Positions 43,591 to 51,002 of a stretch of DNA of 64,000 nucleotides are shown here, piece after piece. The DNA lies in contig NZ_CP113917.1 in assembly GCF_029395475.1 (NCBI RefSeq), forward strand, positions 1,302,001 through 1,366,000. The letters are read 5' to 3'. The stretch comes from Bifidobacterium sp. ESL0775 (GTDB taxonomy: Bacteria > Actinomycetota > Actinomycetes > Actinomycetales > Bifidobacteriaceae). The position numbers and the translations under genes were made by a program. The notes beneath the pieces are model-generated. The model did no database searches. It was given only the letters and a program-made list of their open reading frames with translations, and was not told the DNA's origin. Each line of letters starts with the position of its first letter. Position 1 is the first letter of the stretch.

Positions 43591-43788
43591 ATGTTGACAA
43601 GCAGATGCCGAATCCTGATTTGAGCCGATAACGCTTTATCGGTTATTTATATGGCGCAAAGCGTGCATTTGGGTGTCTCCGCGTCTAGTATGGCAACAAG
43701 CGCGCAGTGGTCCGCTGGAGTTTCCAATCGTTTGGGACGTGGCGCAGGCAACGAGTAAGCATTCATATCACGAAGTGGGAGGGCATCC

Positions 43789-44442
43789 ATGGACTGGAGC
43801 TTCATAGCCCATAACGCTCACTACTTCGTCAACGCCGGTTACATGACCGTCTTCATCTCGTTCTTCGGCATTGTCTTCAGCATCGTTCTGGGTGTGGTTT
43901 GCGCGGCCATCGAAGCGGCCAATATCCCGATCTTGAAACAGATCGTCCGTGTATATATCGAACTTTCACGTAATACACCATTGCTGGTCCAGCTCTATTT
44001 CCTCTATTTCGGACTGCCGAAACTCGGCGTCTCATGGTCGGCGGAAACCTGCGCCATCGTGGGTCTCACTTTCCTCGGCGGCTCGTATATGGCGGAAGCG
44101 TTGCGCGGCGGGTTCGAGGCCGTGCCGCAGATCCAGCGTGAATCGGCGCAAGTGCTCGGCTTCAGCCCCTCGCAGATGCTGGTTCATGTCACCGTGCCGC
44201 AGGCGCTTTCCACCGCCATTCCGGGCGTGGTGGCCAACATCATCTTCCTCGTCAAGGAATCGTCGGTGGTCTCCGCCATCGCGCTGGCCGACGTCATGTA
44301 CGTCACCAAGGATCTGATGGGCCAGACCTACAACACCTACGAATCGCTGACGCTGCTGATCATCACCTACCTCATCATCCTGCTGCCGATTTCCATCATC
44401 GGCACGGTCTTGGAGAGGAGGTTCGACTATGCACGGCGCTGA
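43789..44442 (+). CDS. Polar amino acid ABC permease, first subunit
   Basis: 217 residues, His/Glu/polar amino acid permease family (five helices). SRNTPLLVQLYFLYFGLP is the family's N-terminal signature, and the EAA loop reads EALRGGFEAVPQIQRESAQV. A GGGAGGGC site precedes the ATG. It overlaps the second permease by 14 bases. Together with the next three genes it forms an importer. Confidence 0.92.
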   Translation: MDWSFIAHNAHYFVNAGYMTVFISFFGIVFSIVLGVVCAAIEAANIPILKQIVRVYIELSRNTPLLVQLYFLYFGLPKLGVSWSAETCAIVGLTFLGGSYMAEALRGGFEAVPQIQRESAQVLGFSPSQMLVHVTVPQALSTAIPGVVANIIFLVKESSVVSAIALADVMYVTKDLMGQTYNTYESLTLLIITYLIILLPISIIGTVLERRFDYARR

Positions 44443-45103
44443 GATACTGCTGCAGCCGGGTGTTTTTCCGCGTCTGCTGCAAGGCCTATGGGTCACCATC
44501 TGGATAGCTGGGGCCTCCGTCCTGCTTTCCCTGCCGGTCGGCCTCATCGTCGGCTGGCTGATGACGCTACGCAACCCGATCATCCGTTTCGTGATGCGCG
44601 TCTACCTTGATTTCATCCGTATCATGCCGCAACTGGCGCTTCTGTTCATCGCATTCTACGGCTTCGCCCGCGCCTTCAACTGGAACCTCGACGCCACCGG
44701 CGCCTGCGTGCTGGTCTTCGTGCTTTGGGGCGGGGCCGAGCTCGGTGATCTGGTCCGTGGCGCTTTGGAATCGATTCCACGAACGCAATACGAATCCGCC
44801 CAAGTACTCGGACTCAATTCGTGGCAGACCTTCAGCAGGGTCATCCTTCCGCAAGCATTGCGTCGTCTGCTCCCTGCCAGTGTCAATCTCGTCACCCGCA
44901 TCGTCAAGACGACCTCGTTGGCGGCGTTGCTTGGCGTGATCGAGGTCATCAAAGTCGGCCAGCAGATCATCGACGCGAACCGCTTCCAATACCCGGACGC
45001 TACGCTGTGGATCTACGGCGTGATCTTCTTCATGTATTTCTTCGTATGCTGGCCGCTCTCTATTGTGGCCAGAAGGCTTGAAAAGAGGTGGGCTCATGAC
45101 TGA
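44429..45103 (+). CDS. Polar amino acid ABC permease, second subunit
   Basis: 224 residues, paralogous to the first subunit. It has the same five-helix layout, with IRIMPQLALLFIAFYG in the signature position and EAA loop LVRGALESIPRTQYESAQV. The stop overlaps the ATPase start by eight bases (ATGACTGA), showing tight coupling. Confidence 0.92.
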   Translation: MHGAEILLQPGVFPRLLQGLWVTIWIAGASVLLSLPVGLIVGWLMTLRNPIIRFVMRVYLDFIRIMPQLALLFIAFYGFARAFNWNLDATGACVLVFVLWGGAELGDLVRGALESIPRTQYESAQVLGLNSWQTFSRVILPQALRRLLPASVNLVTRIVKTTSLAALLGVIEVIKVGQQIIDANRFQYPDATLWIYGVIFFMYFFVCWPLSIVARRLEKRWAHD

Positions 45104-45944
45104 TACTACGGTTACGACCAATGCGAACGCACCGCACGAAACCCTGCATATCCGGCATATCACCAAGCAGTATGACAATGCCGAGAAGCCGGTTCTGAAC
45201 GACATCTCCTTCGACGTTCCGGCCGGCCAGGTGTTCGTCATTCTCGGGCCTTCCGGCTCCGGCAAGTCCACGTTGCTACGCACCATCGCAGGTCTCGAAC
45301 CCATCCAGGGCGGCGACATCACCATCGGCGACGAGGTGTTGCGCACGTCCGGCAAGAAGAAGGATATCGCCAAAGCGAACGCGGCCAATGGTTCAGGTTC
45401 GAAGGCCGGCAATGACAACGAAAACCCGGTCAAGGTGGGTATGGTCTTCCAAAGCTACGACCTCTTCCCCAACAAAACCGTGCTCGGCAACATCATGCTT
45501 GCGCCGGTGCTGGTGCAGAAACGCAAGAAGGATGAGGTCAAGGCCGAGGCCATCCAATTGCTGAAGCGCGTGGGGCTCGCCGACCGTCAGGATGCCTGGC
45601 CGCACGAGCTTTCCGGTGGGCAGCGCCAGCGCATCGCCATCTGCCGCGCGCTGATCGAGCACCCGCAGATCATGCTCTTCGACGAGGTCACCGCCGCGCT
45701 TGACCCGGAAATGGTGCGCGAAGTACTTGACGTCATCGTCGAACTTGCCGACAGCGGCCAGACCATGCTCATCGTCACCCACGAAATGGCGTTCGCCCGC
45801 GCAGTGGCCGACCATATCATCCTGCTTGAGGACGGCGGCATCGTTGAGGAATCCGACGACGCCGAACAGTTCTTCAACCATCCACAATCCGAACGCGCCC
45901 AGCAGTTCCTGAACACGTTCACGTATGCTCGTGAGAGACAATAG
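45096..45944 (+). CDS. Polar amino acid ABC ATPase
   Basis: 282 residues from the ATG at 45096. Walker A is LGPSGSGKSTL, the signature is ELSGGQRQRIAICRAL, Walker B is IMLFDEVTAALDPEM, and VTHEMAFAR has the switch His. This is the GlnQ/HisP group. An insert of about 25 residues, Lys/Asn/Gly-rich (about 45355-45430), lies between Walker A and the Q-loop (VGMVFQSYDLF), a position normally occupied by a short loop. Confidence 0.92.
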   Translation: MTDTTVTTNANAPHETLHIRHITKQYDNAEKPVLNDISFDVPAGQVFVILGPSGSGKSTLLRTIAGLEPIQGGDITIGDEVLRTSGKKKDIAKANAANGSGSKAGNDNENPVKVGMVFQSYDLFPNKTVLGNIMLAPVLVQKRKKDEVKAEAIQLLKRVGLADRQDAWPHELSGGQRQRIAICRALIEHPQIMLFDEVTAALDPEMVREVLDVIVELADSGQTMLIVTHEMAFARAVADHIILLEDGGIVEESDDAEQFFNHPQSERAQQFLNTFTYARERQ

Positions 45945-45993
45945 CTGATAGTTTTTACCGGCATCAACCAATAAGGAAGCAAAGGGAGGTCGA

Positions 45994-46092
45994 ATGATGA
46001 ACCGGAACATACCGAATATGCGTTTGGTGGCACGAATGTGCGGCACCACGGAGCCGAACCGATGTCAACTCATGGCCTCCATGTCTCGCTGA
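45994..46092 (+). CDS. Putative Met/Cys leader peptide
   Basis: 32 codons, too short for normal gene calling. A perfect AGGGAGGT ribosome-binding site (45983-45990) precedes two consecutive ATG codons; the frame ends in TGA. The peptide starts MMNRNIPNMRLVARMCGTTE and has six Met and two Cys (residues 16 and 24). It lies in the 324-bp gap between the ATPase and the binding protein and is followed by a terminator-like hairpin. It resembles the Arg/Cys-containing leader peptides described upstream of sulfur and cysteine genes in actinobacteria. A regulatory role is inferred. Confidence 0.65.
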   Translation: MMNRNIPNMRLVARMCGTTEPNRCQLMASMSR

Positions 46093-46177
46093 TCTGCATC
46101 AATAAGATTTGATATGACATATCGCCAATTACGCCGGAAACATATAGGTCGCGGTCTGTAATCGGCAAAACTAGCGT

Positions 46178-46225
46178 AATGCTGGAATCCTGACATTCCA
46201 TCATCCGGCTAGACCAGTATTTTTT
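46178..46225 (+). terminator. Attenuator-like hairpin before the binding-protein gene
   Basis: AATGCTGG (46178-46185) pairs with CCAGTATT (46214-46221) using one G-U wobble, then TTTT. Inside, GGAAT (46184-46188) pairs with ATTCC (46195-46199) and CTAGC (46171) can pair with GCTAG (46208), so alternative folds compete for the same bases. It lies about 90 bases after the leader stop and 43 bases before the next gene. Confidence 0.5.
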
Positions 46226-46268
46226 ACATCCCTATTCAAAGAACTTGTAAATAAAAAGAAAGAACATC

Positions 46269-47174
46269 ATGACAACGAACGTATTGAAACGAGTGGCACA
46301 AGCGATGATCTCCGCGGCGGCAGCCGTGGCCATGCTGGCTGGATTCGCCGCATGCGGACCCTCCGGCGCGACTCCGAGCAGCGACAACAATTCGGGTTCC
46401 AGTTCCGCAGGTGCTGGCAAGCAGCAGACCGCCCGCACCATCGCGCAGATCAAGAAGTCCGGCAAACTCAAGGTCGCGGTCTTCTCCGACAAGGCGCCAT
46501 TCGGTTACGTCGACAAAGACGGCAAGAACCAAGGCTATGACATCGTCTTCGCCGAGCGTCTGGCTAAAGACCTTGGCGTAAAGCCCGAATACACCACCGT
46601 CGATCCGGCCGCTCGCGTGGACGTGCTCGCCAGCAACAAGGTCGACGTCACGCTCGCCAACTTCACCGTCACCCCCGAGCGCGAGGAGAAGGTCGACTTC
46701 GCCAAGCCCTATATGAAGGTCGCGCTGGGCGTGGTCTCTCCCGACTCCAAGCCGATCAAAAGCGTCGACCAGCTCAAAGGCAAGACGCTGATCATCGCCA
46801 AGGGCACCACCGCCGAACCATACTTCGCCAAGTACCCTGACATCAAGCTGCAGAAGTACGACCAGTACGCGGACGCCTACAACGCCTTGCTCGATGGCCG
46901 CGGCGACGCGATGAGCACCGACAACACCGAGGTGCTCGCCTGGGCCAAGGCCAACAAGGGCTTCACCGTGGGCATCACCAAGCTCGGCGACGAACAACCC
47001 ATCGCCCCGGCCGTGCAGAAGGGCAACAAGGAACTCTTGAACTACATCAACGAGGAGATTGTCAAGCTCGGCAAGGAGCAGTTCTTCCACAAGGACTACG
47101 ACGAGACCCTGAAGCCAGTCTATGGCAGCTCCTCCAACCCCGATGACATCGTCGTGGAAGGTGGAAAGCTCTGA
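46269..47174 (+). CDS. Amino acid-binding lipoprotein of the ABC importer
   Basis: 301 residues. The signal peptide (KRVAQAMISAAAAVAMLAG) leads to Cys29 in GFAACGPS, a lipobox with Phe instead of the usual Leu at -3. After a Ser/Asn-rich linker comes the SBP_bac_3 fold: KKSGKLKVAVFSDKAPFGYV, GYDIVFAERLAKDLG and DVTLANFTVTPEREEKVDFA. The last motif is typical of polar amino acid binders. A weak ribosome-binding site agrees with regulated expression. Cystine or another sulfur amino acid is possible given the leader peptide, but not proven. Confidence 0.9.
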   Translation: MTTNVLKRVAQAMISAAAAVAMLAGFAACGPSGATPSSDNNSGSSSAGAGKQQTARTIAQIKKSGKLKVAVFSDKAPFGYVDKDGKNQGYDIVFAERLAKDLGVKPEYTTVDPAARVDVLASNKVDVTLANFTVTPEREEKVDFAKPYMKVALGVVSPDSKPIKSVDQLKGKTLIIAKGTTAEPYFAKYPDIKLQKYDQYADAYNALLDGRGDAMSTDNTEVLAWAKANKGFTVGITKLGDEQPIAPAVQKGNKELLNYINEEIVKLGKEQFFHKDYDETLKPVYGSSSNPDDIVVEGGKL

Positions 47175-47204
47175 TTATTCACCGAATATAAAAACTACAG
47201 CACA

Positions 47205-48701
47205 TCACTCTTTACGGTCCATTCCCCTCCATTGTGATGCGATGCGATACCTCTGGATGATTTCATCAGCATGGGTCACCGCCAGAGGGCGAGGAGTCGC
47301 CAACTCCGTCCGCTTTGGCTTCCAATCGTCACGGATTTTCGTCACTTTTTCGTCACGCAGCACCGCAGCCGCCTGTATCGTGGCTCCTCTTGCCACAGCC
47401 TGCTCGACATCAGTGCCGTAAATGCTCTGGCCCATGAAGTCCGCCAGCGCCTGCAGGAAAGCGGGCGAGTGAATGGCCCCACCTGTGGCGACGATCGTGC
47501 CGTCAAGGTTCACGCCAGCGTCAATCATGAAGCGCCGGCCGGAGTCCATGCCCAGGGCGATGCCTTCGATAAGCGCCAAAGCCAAGGACTCCCTTGTGGT
47601 ATCGCTGGTCAATCCGTCGATCGAAGCCGTGGCCAAAGGGAGGTCCGGAGTACGTTCGCCATCGAGATAAGCCACAAAAATAGGACGATCCGCATTGGTG
47701 GCCGCCTTGGAAGCCAAGACATTGAGCTCCTGCAAATCAACCCCAAGCCAGGAGGCGACCACGCCGAACGCCTTCGCACAGTTAAGCACGCAAGTCAGCG
47801 GCAACCATCCTCCAGCCGCATCAGCCACACCGCTGACCAGGCCGTTCTCATCATAGACAGGCTGTTGCGAAGCGGTGAAGGTGACGCCAGAGGTTCCCAA
47901 GGAAAGGGCGAGGTCTCCGGGAAGGATTCCCAATCCCAATGAAGAGACCTCCTGGTCTCCGCCGCCGGGCCCTATGACGATTCCCGGACGGAGTCCGAGT
48001 TCCTGCGCGGGCGCTTTCTGCAAGATCCCGGCACTTTGCTCGGGGCCCAGGACCTCGGGGAACGTTATATCTTCGAATTGCGGGCCCTTCCCACCAACGG
48101 CCGCATTGAAGACTTCAGGAAGATAACGGCCGTGCAATGAATCATAATAAGCGGTGTTTGAAGCGTCGGATCGATCGGTGGTATAACGCCCCGTCAGCCT
48201 GAACGTCAAGTAGTCATGTGGAAGCATGACCGTTTTGGCACGCTTCCAGATTTCCGGTTCTTTTCTCGCCATATAGGCGACTTTTGAAGCGGTGAACGAC
48301 GAAGTCGGCAGGGAGCCGGTCAGATGGATCCATTCCTTCCTGCCAATCGTGCGGATGAGCTCATCGTTTTGCGGCGAGGTCGTGGTGTCGTTCCACAACT
48401 TCACTTTTCTGATGACGGCATTGTCTTGGTCCAGCATCACCAATCCGTGGCACTGCGCCGAAATCGAGACGGCGGATACATCTTCGGCGCGGTAGCCAGG
48501 TTGCAATCCGTCGATCGCCTGGTGCGTCGCCTTGACTAGGGCATCCCACCAGTCGGAGGTGTACTGCTCGCTCTTCGGCGGATGGGTTGGAGGATGAGGC
48601 CCTTTCCCATGGCCGACAAGCCTGCCGTCATAGGCGTCACGCAATTCGACCTTGCATGATTGTGTGGAGGAATCGACCCCCATGACCAATGTCGCCATCA
48701 T
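47205..48701 (-). CDS. FGGY-family sugar kinase, xylulokinase-like
   Basis: 498 residues. It has the actin-like ATPase fold: phosphate 1 loop LVMGVDSSTQSCKVEL, phosphate 2 loop LALSLGTSGVTF, the FGGY signature region VATGGAIHSPAFLQALADFM, and the catalytic Asp in SQCHGLVMLD...KLWNDTTT. Xylulokinase (xylB) is the closest type I know, but the pairing with a SIS isomerase leaves other ketose or pentitol substrates open. It is the second enzyme gene of a minus-strand operon, 72 bp after the SIS gene. Two adjacent ATGs; AAGGAG better fits the second (48698). Confidence 0.82.
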   Translation of the reverse strand: MMATLVMGVDSSTQSCKVELRDAYDGRLVGHGKGPHPPTHPPKSEQYTSDWWDALVKATHQAIDGLQPGYRAEDVSAVSISAQCHGLVMLDQDNAVIRKVKLWNDTTTSPQNDELIRTIGRKEWIHLTGSLPTSSFTASKVAYMARKEPEIWKRAKTVMLPHDYLTFRLTGRYTTDRSDASNTAYYDSLHGRYLPEVFNAAVGGKGPQFEDITFPEVLGPEQSAGILQKAPAQELGLRPGIVIGPGGGDQEVSSLGLGILPGDLALSLGTSGVTFTASQQPVYDENGLVSGVADAAGGWLPLTCVLNCAKAFGVVASWLGVDLQELNVLASKAATNADRPIFVAYLDGERTPDLPLATASIDGLTSDTTRESLALALIEGIALGMDSGRRFMIDAGVNLDGTIVATGGAIHSPAFLQALADFMGQSIYGTDVEQAVARGATIQAAAVLRDEKVTKIRDDWKPKRTELATPRPLAVTHADEIIQRYRIASQWRGMDRKE

Positions 48702-48773
48702 GTTCTCCTTTCCGTCGTTCCGCGACCTTGGGTCAACAGAACAACGAAATTCACCAATTGCTGTGATGATTGC

Positions 48774-49379
48774 CTATTTCGCGGAATTCGCCAACTTGCC
48801 TACCAGGCCCGCAGGATGGCGCGAGGCTATGTCCTTGGCGTTTTCTCCACGCCTTAGATGGACGGCCAGAGCCAAGGCATCACCCCAGGCGGCTTGCGCC
48901 AAAGAGGTTCCCATGCCGATATAGCCTTCAGGGTCGGCATCGCAATGAGGCAGCGCTTGGACCATCGTCGCCATATTGGCCAACGGCGATTCGGGCGACT
49001 GCGTCACAGCCACGATCTTCGCTCCGGCTTCAAGCGCCAACTTCACGAACGTGTTGACTTCGTCCGTCACGCCACCCTTGCTGATGGCGATGATGACATC
49101 GCCTTCTTTCACCGCGCCGACGGACCCATGAAGGGCCTGATCGGCGTTGAGATAAAGAGCCGGAGCGCCGCACAACGCAAGGATATGCGCCAGTCGGGAG
49201 GCAATCGAGCCTGAATCGCCAACAGCCGTGGTGAGCACAAGCGGAGCAGAGAGAACCATGTCCACCACCTGCTCGAAGCGCTCATCAAACACGCCTTCAA
49301 TGTCGGCGACAGCCTGCGACTCTCCTTGGTTGAGTTCCCTGATTTGCTCCATGATTTCATGGCGATTATCAGTCATCAT
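48774..49379 (-). CDS. SIS-domain sugar-phosphate isomerase
   Basis: 201 residues, one SIS domain. TTAVGDSGSIASRLAHILAL holds the conserved Ser/Gly loop and GDVIIAISKGGVTDEVNTFV the SGxTxE-like loop. It resembles KdsD/6-phospho-3-hexuloisomerase proteins but lacks CBS domains. It probably supplies or uses the phosphorylated sugar made by the adjacent kinase. Its start overlaps a 58-codon upstream frame by ATGA. Two ATGs are adjacent; AAGGAAGGTG precedes them. Confidence 0.8.
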   Translation of the reverse strand: MMTDNRHEIMEQIRELNQGESQAVADIEGVFDERFEQVVDMVLSAPLVLTTAVGDSGSIASRLAHILALCGAPALYLNADQALHGSVGAVKEGDVIIAISKGGVTDEVNTFVKLALEAGAKIVAVTQSPESPLANMATMVQALPHCDADPEGYIGMGTSLAQAAWGDALALAVHLRRGENAKDIASRHPAGLVGKLANSAK

Positions 49380-49552
49380 TCACCTTCCTTATCTTTATTC
49401 CATGTCAATTTTCTCCAGCGCCCCACCATGGGATACCGGAACGCATCGTCGGCTCGGCGATGATACCGTCCAAGGCGATATTGGGACCGACCACGAATCG
49501 ATGCCACAATGAGCACTCCCAACTCCCGTGGCATTCTAAAACGAGATTCCAT
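49376..49552 (-). CDS. Possible small upstream ORF of the kinase operon
   Basis: 58 codons, MESRFRMPRELGVLIVASIR at the start, then Arg-rich. It ends in an ATGA overlap with the SIS gene, an arrangement typical of translational coupling. Its own ribosome-binding site is weak. In another frame the same DNA reads FVVGPNIALDGIIAEP then TMRSGIPWWGAGEN, which looks more protein-like, so this may instead be a frameshifted remnant. Uncertain. Confidence 0.3.
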   Translation of the reverse strand: MESRFRMPRELGVLIVASIRGRSQYRLGRYHRRADDAFRYPMVGRWRKLTWNKDKEGE

Positions 49553-49601
49553 ATAAGCTCTTTCGCTACTTCGCCTTATACCGGCTGTTCAAACACTTAT
49601 C

Positions 49602-49655
49602 AATATAAATGCACTCGAATGTCATTACAACCACATTTTTGCGCTCATTTGAGCG
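49602..49655 (-). promoter_or_regulatory. Promoter and operator of the kinase/SIS operon
   Basis: On the minus strand TTGTAA (49630-49625) and TATATT (49607-49602) are 17 bases apart, a strong match. CGCTCATTTGAGCG (49642-49655), a 14-base palindrome, lies 11 bases upstream of the -35. The transcript would have a leader of about 215 bases. The region around it is AT-rich compared with the genes. Confidence 0.6.
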
Positions 49656-49751
49656 ATTTTGATGTCTTCAGAAGGCTTTATTTGGACATTGCCAACAGAC
49701 TTGATAATCAAAAATGTATTTTAAATAAGAAAATAGCTGTTTGACAGCCAG

Positions 49752-49829
49752 AGGATGACAGATTGATCAGTGAGATCGCAAGACGATCTCATATTGGTGA
49801 GGAGACCAATTCCGAAACCGCGTCATCCT
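49752..49829. ncRNA. Cloverleaf-like inverted-repeat element
   Basis: Three perfect stems are nested as a three-way junction: outer AGGATGAC (49752-49759) with GTCATCCT (49822-49829); TGAGATCG (49771-49778) with CGATCTCA (49784-49791), loop CAAGA; ATTGGT (49793-49798) with ACCAAT (49805-49810), loop GAGGAG. It sits between the era terminator and the kinase operon promoter. Strand is unknown. I recognise no riboswitch core; a small RNA or a small mobile repeat are both possible. Confidence 0.5.
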
Positions 49830-49882
49830 AGGGACTCTCAGGTTTCAACATTCATCTCTGCCAAGCACCTACCTAGTAATAG

Positions 49883-49921
49883 CAAACGTGCGCATCCCTG
49901 ATTGAGGATTGCGCACGTTTG
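49883..49921 (-). terminator. era operon terminator
   Basis: CAAACGTGCGCATCC (49883-49897) pairs with GGATTGCGCACGTTTG (49906-49921) with one bulge. It begins 16 bases after the era stop. The U-tract on the minus strand is short (GTTTG then CTATT). Confidence 0.75.
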
Positions 49922-49936
49922 GACTCATATCTCCGC

Positions 49937-51001
49937 TCAGAAACCGAGTCGCTCCAGCTGCTTGGGGTCGGACTGCCAGCCTTTGGCGACTTTTACGTGC
50001 AGGTCGAGCTTGGATTTTTGGCCTACGATGCGATTGACTGCGGTACGCAGGCGCTTCTTGACCTGCACCAGGTGCTCGGCGCGGTGGCCGATGATGATGG
50101 GCTTCTGGGAGTCGCGCTCGACGTAAATCGAAACCATGACGTGCGCCTTGCCGTCCTCGGTTTCGGGATTGTCGGATTCGCCGGGGCGGTCGATAGAATC
50201 CACGACCACGGCCAACGAGTGCGGCAGCTCGTCGTCCAGCTCCTCGAGGAACGCGCCGCGCACCAGCTCGGCGATGGTGTCCTCCGGCTTTTCCTCGGTG
50301 ATTTGGCCATCGGGGTACATCTGCGGGCCCTCAGGCATGTTGTCGATGAGCACGCGCTTGACCTCGGCCACGTTGTCGCGTTCCAGAGCACTGACCGGCA
50401 CCACATCGGTGAAGTCGGCGAATTGGCTGATCTCGATAAGCTTCGCCATGAGCTCCTGACGGTTGAGCTCATCAATCTTGGTGACAATGGCAATCAGCGG
50501 CACCCTCCAGACGAACTTGCCCTGTTCGTGGTCGCCTTCTTGCTTGTTATGTTGAGAACCTTTGCCGCTTTTGTTGTTATCGGTTTTCTTGCCGTTTTCG
50601 CCGCCATCAACCTTGCGCGCGAACTCACTGCGCAGGCGGCTGAGGATGCGCTTGTCCCCAGGCCCGATCTCCTGATCGGCGGGCAGCAGGAACGCGATCT
50701 CATCCACATCGCTCAACGACTCGTCCACCACATCGTTCAGACGCTGGCCGAGCAGCGTGCGCGGGCGATGGATGCCGGGGGTATCAACGAGTACCAGTTG
50801 GGCATTGTCGGTGGTCAGAATGCCGCGGATGGCCTTACGCGTGGTCTCCGGACGCGAGGAAGCGATGGCAACCTGCGTACCGATCAAGGAATTGATCAGC
50901 GTGGACTTGCCGACGTTCGGCCGCCCGACCACCGCGACAAAGCCAGAACGATACGGTTCCTTGTTGTCAGACTGTTTTTCGCTATTCTTGCTCTCGGTCA
51001 T
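49937..51001 (-). CDS. era: GTPase Era
   Basis: Small-subunit assembly GTPase. G1 is GRPNVGKST, G3 is DTPGIHRPR, G4 is TKID. The KH domain is near the C-terminus (GHRAEHLVQVKKRLRTAVNR, a variant of the usual GKxGxxIK). At 354 residues it exceeds the usual 300. An insert of about 33 residues, Lys/Asn/Gly/Asp-rich (about 50515-50615), lies just before the G4 strand (RVPLIAIVTKIDE). It is the last gene of the cluster. Confidence 0.93.
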   Translation of the reverse strand: MTESKNSEKQSDNKEPYRSGFVAVVGRPNVGKSTLINSLIGTQVAIASSRPETTRKAIRGILTTDNAQLVLVDTPGIHRPRTLLGQRLNDVVDESLSDVDEIAFLLPADQEIGPGDKRILSRLRSEFARKVDGGENGKKTDNNKSGKGSQHNKQEGDHEQGKFVWRVPLIAIVTKIDELNRQELMAKLIEISQFADFTDVVPVSALERDNVAEVKRVLIDNMPEGPQMYPDGQITEEKPEDTIAELVRGAFLEELDDELPHSLAVVVDSIDRPGESDNPETEDGKAHVMVSIYVERDSQKPIIIGHRAEHLVQVKKRLRTAVNRIVGQKSKLDLHVKVAKGWQSDPKQLERLGF

Positions 51002-51002
51002 G

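Noticed and set aside
43651..43763. 35-codon frame before the amino acid permease genes
   Set aside because: No ribosome-binding site and no informative sequence.
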